From JAJEAD01 sp965221555 (lineage in GTDB: Bacteria; Pseudomonadota; Gammaproteobacteria; HK1), in contig OZ244895.1 of NCBI GenBank assembly GCA_965221555.1, positions 3,162,001 to 3,226,000 of the forward strand: 64,000 nucleotides of DNA. The letters run 5' to 3'. The notes beneath the pieces are model-generated. The model had not been told where the DNA came from, searched no databases, and worked only from the letters and a program-made list of their open reading frames with translations. The first letter of the stretch is position 1. Each line of letters begins with the position of its first letter. Position numbers and translations under genes: made by a program. This document shows positions 1 through 8,912 of the stretch, piece after piece.

Positions 1-63
1 GCGGTCGTTGCGGCGCGATCTCCCCCACCCGAGGCCAGACCGCCGGTCGCAGCGCGCTGCGCC

Positions 64-82
64 GGCCCGGCTTCGGGCCTTT
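64..82 (+). terminator. Candidate intrinsic terminator of an upstream gene
   Basis: A perfect 6-bp stem (GGCCCG / CGGGCC) with a GCTT loop is followed by TTT. It ends only about 15 bases before the start codon of the first oxygenase gene. It probably ends a transcript entering from the left. The U-tract is short, so attenuation or a processing site is also possible. Confidence 0.4.
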
Positions 83-97
83 GGCTCCTGAACCGAA

Positions 98-1348
98 ATG
101 AGACACCGCGATACCCCGACCCTGGATGACTTCCTCGACGAAGCGTCCATCACGGCCCTCACGCGCCCCTCGTTGAAAGAGGCGCGGGGACTGCCGGCCC
201 GCATATACACGAGCGAGGACTTCTTCGCGCTGGAGCAAGGGCAGCTCTTCCCGCGCACCTGGACCGGGGTCGCCTTCGACTCCGACGTGCCGAAGCCGGG
301 CGACGCCATCCCGACCTCGGTGGGCGGCGTGCCGATCATCCTGTTGCGGGACGAGGCGGGCACGGTGCGCGCCTTTCACAACGTGTGCCGGCACCGCGCC
401 ACCCTGGTCCTCACCGAGCCCTGCCGCGGCCTGCGCCAGCTCCAGTGCCCCTACCACGCGTGGACCTACGGGCTGGACGGAGCCCTGCGCGCCACCCCGT
501 TCTGGGACGGCACCGCGAAGGCGGAGAAGCAGCCGGTGGACGCGGCGGCGAACGGTCTCGTGCCGGTGCGATGCGCGGTGTGGAACCACGTCGTCTTCGT
601 GAATCTGGCCGAGAACGCGCCGTCGCTCGAAGAGTACCTCGGTCCGATGGCGGCGGAGTCCTCCCACCTCGACCTCGAAGCGCTCGAGTGCGGCCATCGC
701 ACGAGCTGGGAGTTCAAGGCGAACTGGAAGCTGGTGCTGGACAACTGGGAGGTGTACCACCACGTCTGGGTGCACGAGGGGATCTTCGACCGGATGTCGG
801 ACGAGGTGGATCTCGAAACCGGAGAGCCCTACACCGACTCGATCGCCGACGGGAACGTGATGATTCTGCGGGCCAACGCCCGCCGCCCGAAGAGGAAGCC
901 GGAGACCGGGACCGACGGCAGCGTACTGCCGCTCCTGCCCTCGCGTAACGGCGCCGGCCAAACGCACGGCGCCGCCAACGCGGTCCTGCCCAACACCACG
1001 CTGACGCTCGGCCCGAGCGCCTACGTGCCCGCGATCTACGTCCCGGTCGCACCGGGCGTGACCCGGGCCGAGATGGCCTGGTACTTCGCCCCGGAAGCGG
1101 CGAGCGGCAAGAAGCACGCGCAGGCGCGCGAAGCCGCCATCGACCGCTGGCTCGGACCGGGCCGCACCCTGAACGAGCGCCGCGGCATCCGCGCCCAGGA
1201 CCATCGCTGCATGGAGTTGCAGCAGGCGGCGCGCGCCTCGCCGGTGGCCGACGACGTCAAGTTCTCGCCGGTGTGGGAGGCGGACGTGCGCTACTTCCAG
1301 ACCTGGCTGGTGGACCAGTTGACCCGGGCGCAGCAACCCGCCGGCTGA
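98..1348 (+). CDS. Rieske non-haem iron oxygenase alpha subunit (quaternary-amine demethylase-like)
   Basis: This is the terminal oxygenase component of a Rieske oxygenase, 416 aa, about the usual length. The N-terminal [2Fe-2S] Rieske domain shows C97-x-H99 and C117-x2-H120 (CRHR...CPYHAW). The C-terminal catalytic domain carries the mononuclear iron motif around DNWEVYHHVWVHEG (residues 215-228, likely His221 and His226). Overall layout is closer to glycine-betaine, stachydrine or carnitine oxygenases than to ring-hydroxylating dioxygenases. With sarcosine oxidase genes downstream, an N-demethylase or C-N-cleaving role is the best inference; the substrate cannot be read. It is first in an operon of eight genes and has no obvious Shine-Dalgarno. 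No reductase partner lies nearby. Confidence 0.85.
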   Translation: MRHRDTPTLDDFLDEASITALTRPSLKEARGLPARIYTSEDFFALEQGQLFPRTWTGVAFDSDVPKPGDAIPTSVGGVPIILLRDEAGTVRAFHNVCRHRATLVLTEPCRGLRQLQCPYHAWTYGLDGALRATPFWDGTAKAEKQPVDAAANGLVPVRCAVWNHVVFVNLAENAPSLEEYLGPMAAESSHLDLEALECGHRTSWEFKANWKLVLDNWEVYHHVWVHEGIFDRMSDEVDLETGEPYTDSIADGNVMILRANARRPKRKPETGTDGSVLPLLPSRNGAGQTHGAANAVLPNTTLTLGPSAYVPAIYVPVAPGVTRAEMAWYFAPEAASGKKHAQAREAAIDRWLGPGRTLNERRGIRAQDHRCMELQQAARASPVADDVKFSPVWEADVRYFQTWLVDQLTRAQQPAG

Positions 1349-1468
1349 CGCCGCCAGCCTCCAGGTTTCACCGCCTTTCGCGACATTCACCCGCGACGGC
1401 AGGTGATAGACTTCGCCGACGTCGCAAGCGACGTTCGCGTCAAGCACCAGAACTTAACCCGCCCACCG

Positions 1469-2812
1469 ATGCCCGCTACGCCCGAGCAGCGCGCTTCGCC
1501 CTACAACGGCTACCACCGGGTACCGGAAGCGTGCGAGGATCCGGAGCTCACCCATACCGGCCCGCGCACTCCCGCCGGAGAGTACTTCCGGCGCTTCTGG
1601 ATGCCGGTCGCGATGAGCGAACAGGTCGGCAAGCATGCGATCATCGTCAAGGTGCTGGGAGAGGAACTCGTACTCTTTCGGGACCTCTCCGGCCGGTTGG
1701 GTCTGCTGCACAAGCACTGCAGCCACCGGCGGGCGTCGCTCGAGTACGGAATCATCGCGGAGCACGGCATCCGCTGCTGCTACCACGGATGGCTCTTCGA
1801 CGTGGACGGCACGATCCTGGACGTGCCCGGCGAGCCCGAGGGCAGTCCGATCCCGCGCCGCCTGCGACACGGCGCCTACCCGGTACGCGAAGTCGCCGGA
1901 CTCGTCTTCGCCTACCTCGGACCGCCCGAACGCCAGCCGGAGCTTCCCGTCCTCGACACGTTCTCGCTGCCGGGAGACGAGCTCGTGCCCTACGCCATCG
2001 ACTATCCCTGCAACTGGCTGCAGGTGGCCGAGAACCCGATGGATCCCTTCCACAGCGTGTTCCTGCACACCCGGGTAACGCGCGCGCACTTCAATCCCGC
2101 CTGGGGCACGATGCCGGTGGTGGAGTGGCACCCCCTCTCGGACCGCACCGGTATCTACCTCACCAACGTGCGCCGCTGGAACGAGTTCATCTGGGTGCGC
2201 ACCGCGGAGGTGCTGCTGCCCGCGATCGCGCAACCTCCCGACATCTACCAGAACCCGGACCGCGAGAAGTTCTTCCCCGGGGTCGGGATCACGAAGTGGA
2301 CGGTCCCGGTGGACGACACCCACTGCCGGATCATCGCCTGGCGCCACTTCAGTCCCGAGCTCGACCTCGACGGCAAGGGCGACCGCACCCGGGTGGGACT
2401 GGACCGGGTGGATTTCGTCGGACAGACGGGGAGCGAGCGCAGCCACGAGGAGGGGCTCGCCCTGCCCGGGGACTACGAGGCGCAGGTCTCCCAGGGCCCC
2501 ATCACCCGGCACGAAGACGAGCAGCTCGCGACCACCGACAAGGGGGTGGCGCTGTACCGGCGGATGCTGCGCCGCGCCATCCGGGACCTCGAGGCGGGCG
2601 AGGAGCCTGCGCAACTGCGTCCCAACGCGCACGGTGAGATCCCCACCTTCGCGGGCGACGTGATTCTGCGCGTCCCGGTCTCCAACCGGGATGACGGCGA
2701 GCTGCAACGCCGGATGGGGCGTGAAGTCGGACGCATCGTCCACGACACCAGGGAGCTGCCGCGCGCCGCGCGCCGCGCCGCGATCGAAGAGCGGGCGCGC
2801 GCGCTGGTCTGA
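1469..2812 (+). CDS. Rieske oxygenase large subunit, phthalate 4,5-dioxygenase/VanA-like (paralogue 1)
   Basis: A 447-aa Rieske oxygenase. The Rieske ligands are C84-x-H86 and C103-x2-H106 (CSHR...CCYHGW). The catalytic iron site is in NWLQVAENPMDPFHSVFLHT, with D191-x2-H194-x4-H199. The frame is open from 1403, but the ATG at 1469 is preferred because it aligns with the start of the paralogue at 8913 and avoids an unlikely leader. Family members act on aromatic acids or as O/N-demethylases. They need an NAD(P)H-dependent reductase, which is not encoded in the window. The gene is separated from the first oxygenase by about 120 bp and is followed closely by the 2-oxoglutarate oxygenase. The substrate is unknown. 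Confidence 0.85.
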   Translation: MPATPEQRASPYNGYHRVPEACEDPELTHTGPRTPAGEYFRRFWMPVAMSEQVGKHAIIVKVLGEELVLFRDLSGRLGLLHKHCSHRRASLEYGIIAEHGIRCCYHGWLFDVDGTILDVPGEPEGSPIPRRLRHGAYPVREVAGLVFAYLGPPERQPELPVLDTFSLPGDELVPYAIDYPCNWLQVAENPMDPFHSVFLHTRVTRAHFNPAWGTMPVVEWHPLSDRTGIYLTNVRRWNEFIWVRTAEVLLPAIAQPPDIYQNPDREKFFPGVGITKWTVPVDDTHCRIIAWRHFSPELDLDGKGDRTRVGLDRVDFVGQTGSERSHEEGLALPGDYEAQVSQGPITRHEDEQLATTDKGVALYRRMLRRAIRDLEAGEEPAQLRPNAHGEIPTFAGDVILRVPVSNRDDGELQRRMGREVGRIVHDTRELPRAARRAAIEERARALV

Positions 2813-2847
2813 AGCGACCCACACTCGGCCGAGGAGGAAGAGACCCG

Positions 2848-3810
2848 ATGAGCACTGCGCCGACCGCACGCCTGGATGCCGCGGACGTGCCGGTCATCGA
2901 CATCGGCCCGCTGCGCCACGGCTCCGATCCGACCGGGGTGGGCCGCCGCCTCGCCTGGGCCGCCACCGAGGTCGGATTCATCTACATCGAGAACCACGGC
3001 GTGCCCGATTCCTTCATCGAGAATGCGCGCCACGCGGGCCTTGAATTCTTCCGCATGCCCGCGCAGGAGAAGCTCGCCGCGGCCACGAACGAGTTCCACC
3101 ACGGCTACCTCCGCCCCGGCTCGACGAAGATGTACGACGACGCCCGCCCCGATCTCAAGGAGAGCTTCAACTGGGGAGTGGAACGTGACGGCGGTCACTC
3201 CACGACTCCGAACCCGCTCCGGGGGCCTAACGTCTGGCCCCCCGGCATGCCGTCGCTTCGAAGCGCCGTGTATCCCTTCTTCGAGGCGGCGAGCGCCTGT
3301 GCGGAGGACCTGTTGCGCGGATTCGCGCTCGGAGCGGGGCTCGACGCCGAGCACTTCATCCGCCATCGGGAGTGGCCCCTGAGCCGCGGCTCCCTCCAGT
3401 ACTACCCCCCGCCGCCTCCCGACGCCGGAGAGGGCCGATTCGGCGTGGCCCCGCATACCGATTTCGGCGTCATCACCGTGCTGTGTCAGGACGAGGTGGG
3501 CGGTCTCCAGATCCGGCTCCCCGACGGCGAGTGGACCGCGGTGCCGCCCATTCCCGGCACCTTCGTGGTCAACATCGGCGATCTGCTGGAACGCTGGTCG
3601 AGGCGGCGTTTTCGCTCGACGCCCCACCGCGTGATCAACTCGAGCGGCCGCGAGCGCCTCTCCCTGGTGCTCGCCTACGACCCCGACTTCGAGACCCTCA
3701 TCGACCCGGGCACCTTCCCCGCCGGAGACGAGGAGCCGGGCGACCCTCCCATCACCTGCGGCGACTACCTGTTGTGGCGTTTCGGGAAAGCCTTCTCCTA
3801 CCGCCAGTGA
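2848..3810 (+). CDS. Isopenicillin-N-synthase family 2-oxoglutarate/Fe(II) oxygenase
   Basis: A 320-aa non-haem iron oxygenase. The N-terminal DIOX_N-like region contains VIDIGPLR and IENHGVP. The double-stranded beta-helix core carries the iron facial triad H203-x-D205 (PHTDFG) and H260 (STPHRV). R270-x-S272 is placed to bind the 2-oxoglutarate carboxylate. A strong Shine-Dalgarno (GAGGAGGAAGAG) precedes the ATG. Its stop codon overlaps the GTG start of soxB, so the two are translationally coupled. Such enzymes hydroxylate, demethylate or desaturate small molecules. Here it probably acts on the same compound as the Rieske oxygenases (inference). Confidence 0.85.
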   Translation: MSTAPTARLDAADVPVIDIGPLRHGSDPTGVGRRLAWAATEVGFIYIENHGVPDSFIENARHAGLEFFRMPAQEKLAAATNEFHHGYLRPGSTKMYDDARPDLKESFNWGVERDGGHSTTPNPLRGPNVWPPGMPSLRSAVYPFFEAASACAEDLLRGFALGAGLDAEHFIRHREWPLSRGSLQYYPPPPPDAGEGRFGVAPHTDFGVITVLCQDEVGGLQIRLPDGEWTAVPPIPGTFVVNIGDLLERWSRRRFRSTPHRVINSSGRERLSLVLAYDPDFETLIDPGTFPAGDEEPGDPPITCGDYLLWRFGKAFSYRQ

Positions 3811-5105
3811 CACGCAACGCGGTACCGCACCCTTCGCCGCCGCCGGCCCCGAAGTCCGGCCCGCAGCGATTCTCGTTCCTCTCCCTCCTGCGCAACGCGC
3901 TGCGCTACCAGCCGGGGTGGCAGCGCATGTGGCGAACCCCGGACCCGAAACGCCGTTACGACGTGATCATCATCGGAGGAGGCGGCCACGGGCTCGGCGC
4001 CGCTTACTACCTGGCCCGGGAGCACGGCATCCGCAACGTGGCGGTGCTGGAGCGCGGCTGGCTCGGCGGGGGCAACACCGCGCGCAACACCATGACCATC
4101 CGCTCCAACTACGTCCGTCCGCCGAGCGTGCCCTTCCACGAAGGCTCCATGGCCCTGTACCGGGAGCTCTCGCGCGAGCTGGACTACAACCTGATGGTGG
4201 GACGGCGCGGCATGATCGCCTTCTTGCAGGGCACCGCGGCCGCGCGCACCGCGGCGCGCATGGCGAACACCATGCACGTGTACGGCGCGAAGTACGAGCT
4301 CATCGACGTCGAGGAGCTCAAGCGCCGCGTGCCCGCCTTTCGCCCTCCCGCCCGTCCGCGCCTGCCCCTGCTGGGCGGGGTGTGCCAGCCCGACGCGATG
4401 ATGGCGCGCCACGACGCCCTCGCGTGGGGGTTCGCGCGCATGGCCGACGCGCTCGGGGTCGACATCATCCAGAACTGCGAAGTCACCGGCATCCGGCGCG
4501 AGGGCGGGCGCGTCACCGGCGTGGACACGAATCGGGGAAGGATCGAGGCGGGCAAGGTGGGCATGGCGGTCGCGGGCCACGGCAGCGTCGTGGCGGAAAT
4601 GGCCGGAATCCGACTGCCCATCGAAGTGCAGCCCCTGCAGGCCTGGGTCTCCGAACCGGTGAAGCCCGTTCTCGACCAGATCCTCGTCTTCAGTGGCTAC
4701 GGCTGCTACATGATGCAGTCCGACAAGGGCGAGCTGGTCATCGGCGGCCCGACCGACCCCTATCCCTCCTATGCCCAGCGAGGGACCTTCCCGATCATCG
4801 AACAGGTGACGGCGGCGGTGCTGGAGATGTTTCCGGCCTTCGCCCGCATGAAGCTGCTGCGCCACTGGGCGGGCATGCTCGACATCGTGTACGACGGCTC
4901 GCCGATCATTTCGAAGACGCCGCTCGACGGATTCACGGTGGACGTGGCGGGCTCCGGCGGCTTCAAGACCACGCCCATGGCGGCACGCATGCACGCGTGG
5001 CTCATCGCGAAGGACGAGCCGCACGAGCTGATCCGAAGCTTCGGACTCGAACGCTTCGAGCGCGGGCGGCTGGTGTTCGAGGGCGGCGTGTCCTTCAACC
5101 GATGA
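3807..5105 (+). CDS. soxB: Sarcosine oxidase beta subunit
   Basis: Catalytic flavoprotein subunit of heterotetrameric sarcosine oxidase, which oxidises sarcosine (N-methylglycine) to glycine, producing H2O2 and passing the methyl carbon to tetrahydrofolate. The 432-aa protein has the family N-terminus (FSFLSLLRNALRYQPGWQRM), the dinucleotide-binding motif DVIIIGGGGHGLG at about 52-64, and LGGGNTARNT. The RHDALAWGFARM segment holds His202, at the place where family members attach FMN covalently (from memory of the family). The start is a GTG overlapping the upstream stop. The frame is open further left, but that part overlaps the oxygenase gene. Confidence 0.92.
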   Translation: MTRNAVPHPSPPPAPKSGPQRFSFLSLLRNALRYQPGWQRMWRTPDPKRRYDVIIIGGGGHGLGAAYYLAREHGIRNVAVLERGWLGGGNTARNTMTIRSNYVRPPSVPFHEGSMALYRELSRELDYNLMVGRRGMIAFLQGTAAARTAARMANTMHVYGAKYELIDVEELKRRVPAFRPPARPRLPLLGGVCQPDAMMARHDALAWGFARMADALGVDIIQNCEVTGIRREGGRVTGVDTNRGRIEAGKVGMAVAGHGSVVAEMAGIRLPIEVQPLQAWVSEPVKPVLDQILVFSGYGCYMMQSDKGELVIGGPTDPYPSYAQRGTFPIIEQVTAAVLEMFPAFARMKLLRHWAGMLDIVYDGSPIISKTPLDGFTVDVAGSGGFKTTPMAARMHAWLIAKDEPHELIRSFGLERFERGRLVFEGGVSFNR

Positions 5106-5118
5106 GGATGATCGGGCG

Positions 5119-5376
5119 ATGATGCTCATTCCCTGCCCCTATTGCGGCCCCCGCAACGAGGACGAGTTCACTTGCTGGAGCGAAGCGGTGCCGAGGCCCG
5201 CCGAGCCCGGCGCTCTCTCGGATGCGCAGTGGTGCGACTACGTCTACAACCAGCGCAATCCCAAGGGCCGGGTACGCGAGCAGTGGTGGCATGCGCGGGG
5301 TTGCCGGCGCTGGATACTGGTGGAGCGCGACACGCTGACCCACGAGATCGCCGCCGCGCTGCCCGCCGCCTCATGA
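5119..5376 (+). CDS. soxD: Sarcosine oxidase delta subunit
   Basis: Small zinc-binding subunit of tetrameric sarcosine oxidase, 85 aa, near the usual 90-100. It shows the family N-terminus MLIPCPYCGPR, a further cysteine (EFTCWSEA), and His/Cys in WWHARGCRRW, which supply the Zn ligands. Two ATG codons sit 3 bp apart at the start. Its TGA overlaps the soxA start as ATGA, so the two are translationally coupled. The order B-D-A-G is the standard sox order. Confidence 0.92.
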   Translation: MMLIPCPYCGPRNEDEFTCWSEAVPRPAEPGALSDAQWCDYVYNQRNPKGRVREQWWHARGCRRWILVERDTLTHEIAAALPAAS

Positions 5377-8345
5377 GCGCGGGACGGAGTCGGCGTCTCG
5401 CCGCGGGAGGGGAGATCGATCGATCGCGCTCACTGCGCTTCCGCTTCAACGGAAGAGAGCTTCAGGGACATCCCGGCGACACGCTGGCGTCCGCGCTCCT
5501 CGCCAACGGCGTGCGCATGGTGGCGCGCAGCTTCAAGTACCACCGTCCCCGGGGCATCTTCACCGCGGGCGCGGAAGAGCCGAACGCCATCGTGCAGCTC
5601 GCGGGCGACGACGACGAACCCAACGTGCGGGCCACCACTCTCGCCCTGCGCGAAGGCATGCGCGCGCGCAGCGTCAACTGCTGGCCGAGCCTTGGCTTCG
5701 ACCTCGGCGCGCTCAACGGGTGTTTCTCCGGGCTCATCACGGCCGGCTTCTACTACAAGACCTTCATCGGTCCTCCTGGCGACTGGAATCTCTACGGACC
5801 CCTGATCCGAAGAATGGCCGGTCTCGGGCACGCACCCCGCCGGCCGATGGAGCGCAACTGCGAGAAGCGTTTTCATCATTGCGATGTGCTCGTGGCCGGC
5901 GCGGGACCGGCCGGGCTCTCCGCCGCGCTCGCCGCCGCGCGGAGCGGGGCCCGGGTGCTCCTCGCCGACGATGGCCTCGCGCCGGGGGGAGAGCTTCGGG
6001 AGCGCGCTTGCGAGGTCGACGGAAGGACGGGCAAGGAGTGGGTCGAGTCGGCGGTCGCGGAGCTCGACGCCTGCCCCGGAGTGCTGCGCCTTCAGAGCGC
6101 CACGGTGGCCGGCGCCTACGATCACAATCTGTACACGATCGTGGAGCGCCGCCCCGCCTCTTCCTTCGTGGACGCACGGATGTGGAAAGTGCGGGCCCGC
6201 CGCGTGGTGCTCGCGACCGGCGCCTCGGAGCGCGCGCTGGTGTTCACGGACAACGACCGGCCGGGGGTGATGACGCTGAGCGCGGCGCTCGCCTACCTCG
6301 CCCGCTACGCGGTGCTCCCGGGACTGCGCGCGGTGGTCGTCACCAACAACAGCTCCGCCTACCGCGGCGCCTCGGTGCTGGTCGACGCGGGCCTCGAGGT
6401 GCGCGCGATCGTCGATACGCGGGCGCAGCCCCCCGGAGAGCTGGCGCGCGGCCTGGAATCCCGGGGGGTGGAGGTGCTCCCTTCGAGTGTGGTCCTGCGC
6501 GCGATCGGCGCGCGGGGAGTGCGGGCCGCGCAGGTGGCGCCGCGGGACCGTTCTCGTCCCGCACGCCGCATCGAGTGCGATCTCGTACTCTGTTCCGGGG
6601 GGTGGGACCCGCGCATTCACCTTCATTCGCAGTCGGGAGGCCGGCCTCGCTACGAGGAGACGCTCGCCTGCTTCCGGCCGGGCGAGCACGCCCCCGCGCA
6701 GCAAAGCGCCGGCGCGGCCAACGCCGCGTTCACGCTTGGCGAGTGTCTCCGGGAGGGATGGCAGGCGGGAGTCGAGGCGTGTCGCGCCCTCGACCTCCCG
6801 GTCCCGGTGGGCTCGGCATCGGAGTGCCCCCCGGAGCCATCTCTTGATATCGAGGCGTTCTGGGAAGCCCCGCCCCCGGCCGCGCGCCGGCACAAGGCAT
6901 TCGTCGACTTTCAGAACGACGTGACCACGCACGACATCCGGCAGAGCGTTCAGGAAGGGTTCCGCTCCGTGGAGCACGTCAAGCGCTACACCACCGCGGG
7001 CATGGGCACCGACCAGGGCAAGCTCGGCAACGCCAACACCATCGGCGTCCTTTCCGACACCCTCGCACTCCCGCCCGGGTCGGTCGGCACCACGACCTAC
7101 CGCCCGCCCTATGTCCCGATCGACTTCGACGTGATCGCGGGCCAGGAGCGCGGAGAGCTCGTCCTGCCGGCGCGGCGCACCGCGCTCACCGGCTGGATCG
7201 AGAACACTGGCGCGGTGATGTTCGACGCGGGGGCGGGCTATCGCCGCCCGCTCTACTTCCCTCGCGACGGGGAAGACATGGCGGCCGCGGTGGCGCGCGA
7301 GGTACGCGCCTGCCGCACGAGCGCGGGAATCTACGACGGCTCTCCTCTTGGCAAGCTGGAGCTCAGCGGACCGGACGCGGTGACCTTTCTCAATCTGACC
7401 CACGCCAACCGCTACGAGGATCTGGAGATTGGGCGGGGCCGCTTCGGCTGGATGCTGCGCGAGGACGGCCGGCTCCTCGACGACGGGGTGACCTTCCGGC
7501 TGGGAGATACGCGCTACCTGATGTTCGTCGGCAGCGGCGCCGCGGGCCATGTCGAAGCCCACCTCGAACGCCTCCTCCAGATCGAGTGGCCCTCGCTCGA
7601 AACCTTCCTCACCGTGGTGACCTCGCAGTGGACCAACATCTGCCTCTGCGGACCGAAGGCGCGCGAGGTGCTCGAAAGCGCGGGAGTCGACGGAGACCTC
7701 GACGCCCAGGCCTTCCCGTTCATGTCGATGCGCGACATGCGGGTGGCGGGAGTCCCGGCGCGAGTGGCGAGAGCGGGATACACCGGGGAGCTCTCCTTCG
7801 AGATCAACGTGCGCGCCCGCGAAGGGCTGAGGGTATGGGAAGCGCTGGTGCGCGCGGGCGAGGCGCACGAGGTGACCCTCGTCGGATCGGAAGCGAGCAT
7901 GGTGATGCGCTGCGAGAAGGGCTTCATCTCCGCGGGATTCGAGGGCGACGGTACCGTCAACCCCTTCGACGCCGGGTGCGGGTGGGCGGTGGACATGAGC
8001 AAGGAGGACTTCATCGGGCGCCGCTCGCTGGTGCGCGATGCCAATGCGGGGGGCGTCCGGGCCGAAGTGGTGGGCCTGCTCCCGGAGGACACCGCCTTCG
8101 TACCGCCGGACGGCTCGCCCCTGGTCGAGGTCGGGGCGCCGCAAGCGTCACCACCGGTAATCGGATACATCTCGCAGGCCTGCCACAGCCCCAACGTGGA
8201 ACGCTCCATCGCACTCGCGGTGCTCGACGGCGGGCGACGACGCATCGGCGACCGGGTAGCGATCGCCGCAATCGGGCGGCGCGCGGAGGCGCTCGTCACC
8301 CGACCCTGCTTCGTGGACCCCAAAGGCGAGCGGATGAGGGGTTGA
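5373..8345 (+). CDS. soxA: Sarcosine oxidase alpha subunit
   Basis: Large subunit, 990 aa, matching the family's roughly 970-1000. The N-terminal Fer2_4-like fold includes FRFNGRELQGHPGDTLASAL. A central FAD/NAD-type oxidoreductase domain has the Rossmann motif DVLVAGAGPAGLSAA. The C-terminal third is a GcvT-like aminomethyltransferase/THF-binding domain (TRYLMFVGSG, ARAGYTGELSFEI, MRCEKGFISAGFEGDGT). It couples sarcosine demethylation to 5,10-methylene-THF formation. The frame is open upstream to 5142, but the ATG at 5373, coupled to the soxD stop, starts the homologous region. It is the largest gene of the operon. Confidence 0.93.
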   Translation: MSAGRSRRLAAGGEIDRSRSLRFRFNGRELQGHPGDTLASALLANGVRMVARSFKYHRPRGIFTAGAEEPNAIVQLAGDDDEPNVRATTLALREGMRARSVNCWPSLGFDLGALNGCFSGLITAGFYYKTFIGPPGDWNLYGPLIRRMAGLGHAPRRPMERNCEKRFHHCDVLVAGAGPAGLSAALAAARSGARVLLADDGLAPGGELRERACEVDGRTGKEWVESAVAELDACPGVLRLQSATVAGAYDHNLYTIVERRPASSFVDARMWKVRARRVVLATGASERALVFTDNDRPGVMTLSAALAYLARYAVLPGLRAVVVTNNSSAYRGASVLVDAGLEVRAIVDTRAQPPGELARGLESRGVEVLPSSVVLRAIGARGVRAAQVAPRDRSRPARRIECDLVLCSGGWDPRIHLHSQSGGRPRYEETLACFRPGEHAPAQQSAGAANAAFTLGECLREGWQAGVEACRALDLPVPVGSASECPPEPSLDIEAFWEAPPPAARRHKAFVDFQNDVTTHDIRQSVQEGFRSVEHVKRYTTAGMGTDQGKLGNANTIGVLSDTLALPPGSVGTTTYRPPYVPIDFDVIAGQERGELVLPARRTALTGWIENTGAVMFDAGAGYRRPLYFPRDGEDMAAAVAREVRACRTSAGIYDGSPLGKLELSGPDAVTFLNLTHANRYEDLEIGRGRFGWMLREDGRLLDDGVTFRLGDTRYLMFVGSGAAGHVEAHLERLLQIEWPSLETFLTVVTSQWTNICLCGPKAREVLESAGVDGDLDAQAFPFMSMRDMRVAGVPARVARAGYTGELSFEINVRAREGLRVWEALVRAGEAHEVTLVGSEASMVMRCEKGFISAGFEGDGTVNPFDAGCGWAVDMSKEDFIGRRSLVRDANAGGVRAEVVGLLPEDTAFVPPDGSPLVEVGAPQASPPVIGYISQACHSPNVERSIALAVLDGGRRRIGDRVAIAAIGRRAEALVTRPCFVDPKGERMRG

Positions 8346-8361
8346 GGGAGCTTCCCGGAAA

Positions 8362-8877
8362 ATGCCCTATCAAGTCACCCTGAGCGAGCCGCAACTCGTG
8401 GCGCTCATCAACCTGCGCGCGCGCGGCGCGGGCCGGGCCGCGATCGAGTCGGCGCTGGGATTCGCGCTGCCCGCCCCCTCGGGGCTCGCCGCGGGCGATG
8501 CCTCCGTCCTCGTATTCGGGCTCGGACCGGACGAATGGCTGCTCAGGACGCCGCTCCCGGAGGAAGACCGGTGGCTGACCCGTCTCGAAGAGGCGCTCTC
8601 CTCCACCCACGCCTCGGCGGTGCTCGTCTCGGATGCCTATCGCGTCCTGCGTATCGACGGCCCCGAGTGTCTCGATGTGCTCGCCCAGGCGACGGGAGTG
8701 GATCTCGACGCCCGGGCCTTTCCCGCTGGGCACACCGCCCGGGCCGCCTTCGCGAAAGCGAGCGCGCTCCTGCACCGCGTGGACGATCGGTCCACATTCG
8801 ACCTCTACGTCGACAGCTCACACGCCGCCTATGTGTCCAGTTGGCTCCAGGCCGCATCGGGAGCCGGAACCGACTGA
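8362..8877 (+). CDS. soxG: Sarcosine oxidase gamma subunit
   Basis: Fourth subunit of tetrameric sarcosine oxidase, 171 aa. It resembles the GcvT-like fold of SoxG: LVFGLGPDEWLL, the segment SDAYRVLRIDGPECLDVLAQ and the closing HAAYVSSWLQAA. SoxG sequences are poorly conserved. The call rests on these segments and on position, 16 bp after soxA with the other three subunits in order. The four genes make a complete enzyme. The next gene, a Rieske oxygenase, follows after 35 bp and is probably on the same transcript. Confidence 0.85.
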   Translation: MPYQVTLSEPQLVALINLRARGAGRAAIESALGFALPAPSGLAAGDASVLVFGLGPDEWLLRTPLPEEDRWLTRLEEALSSTHASAVLVSDAYRVLRIDGPECLDVLAQATGVDLDARAFPAGHTARAAFAKASALLHRVDDRSTFDLYVDSSHAAYVSSWLQAASGAGTD

Positions 8878-8912
8878 TCGTCCTCTTCCGCGATCCATCA
8901 GAGTTACCGACC

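Noticed and set aside
5430..8144. 904-codon open frame antisense to soxA
   Set aside because: It is a high-GC shadow frame. The soxA frame carries all recognisable motifs; the antisense product is low-complexity and matches no family.
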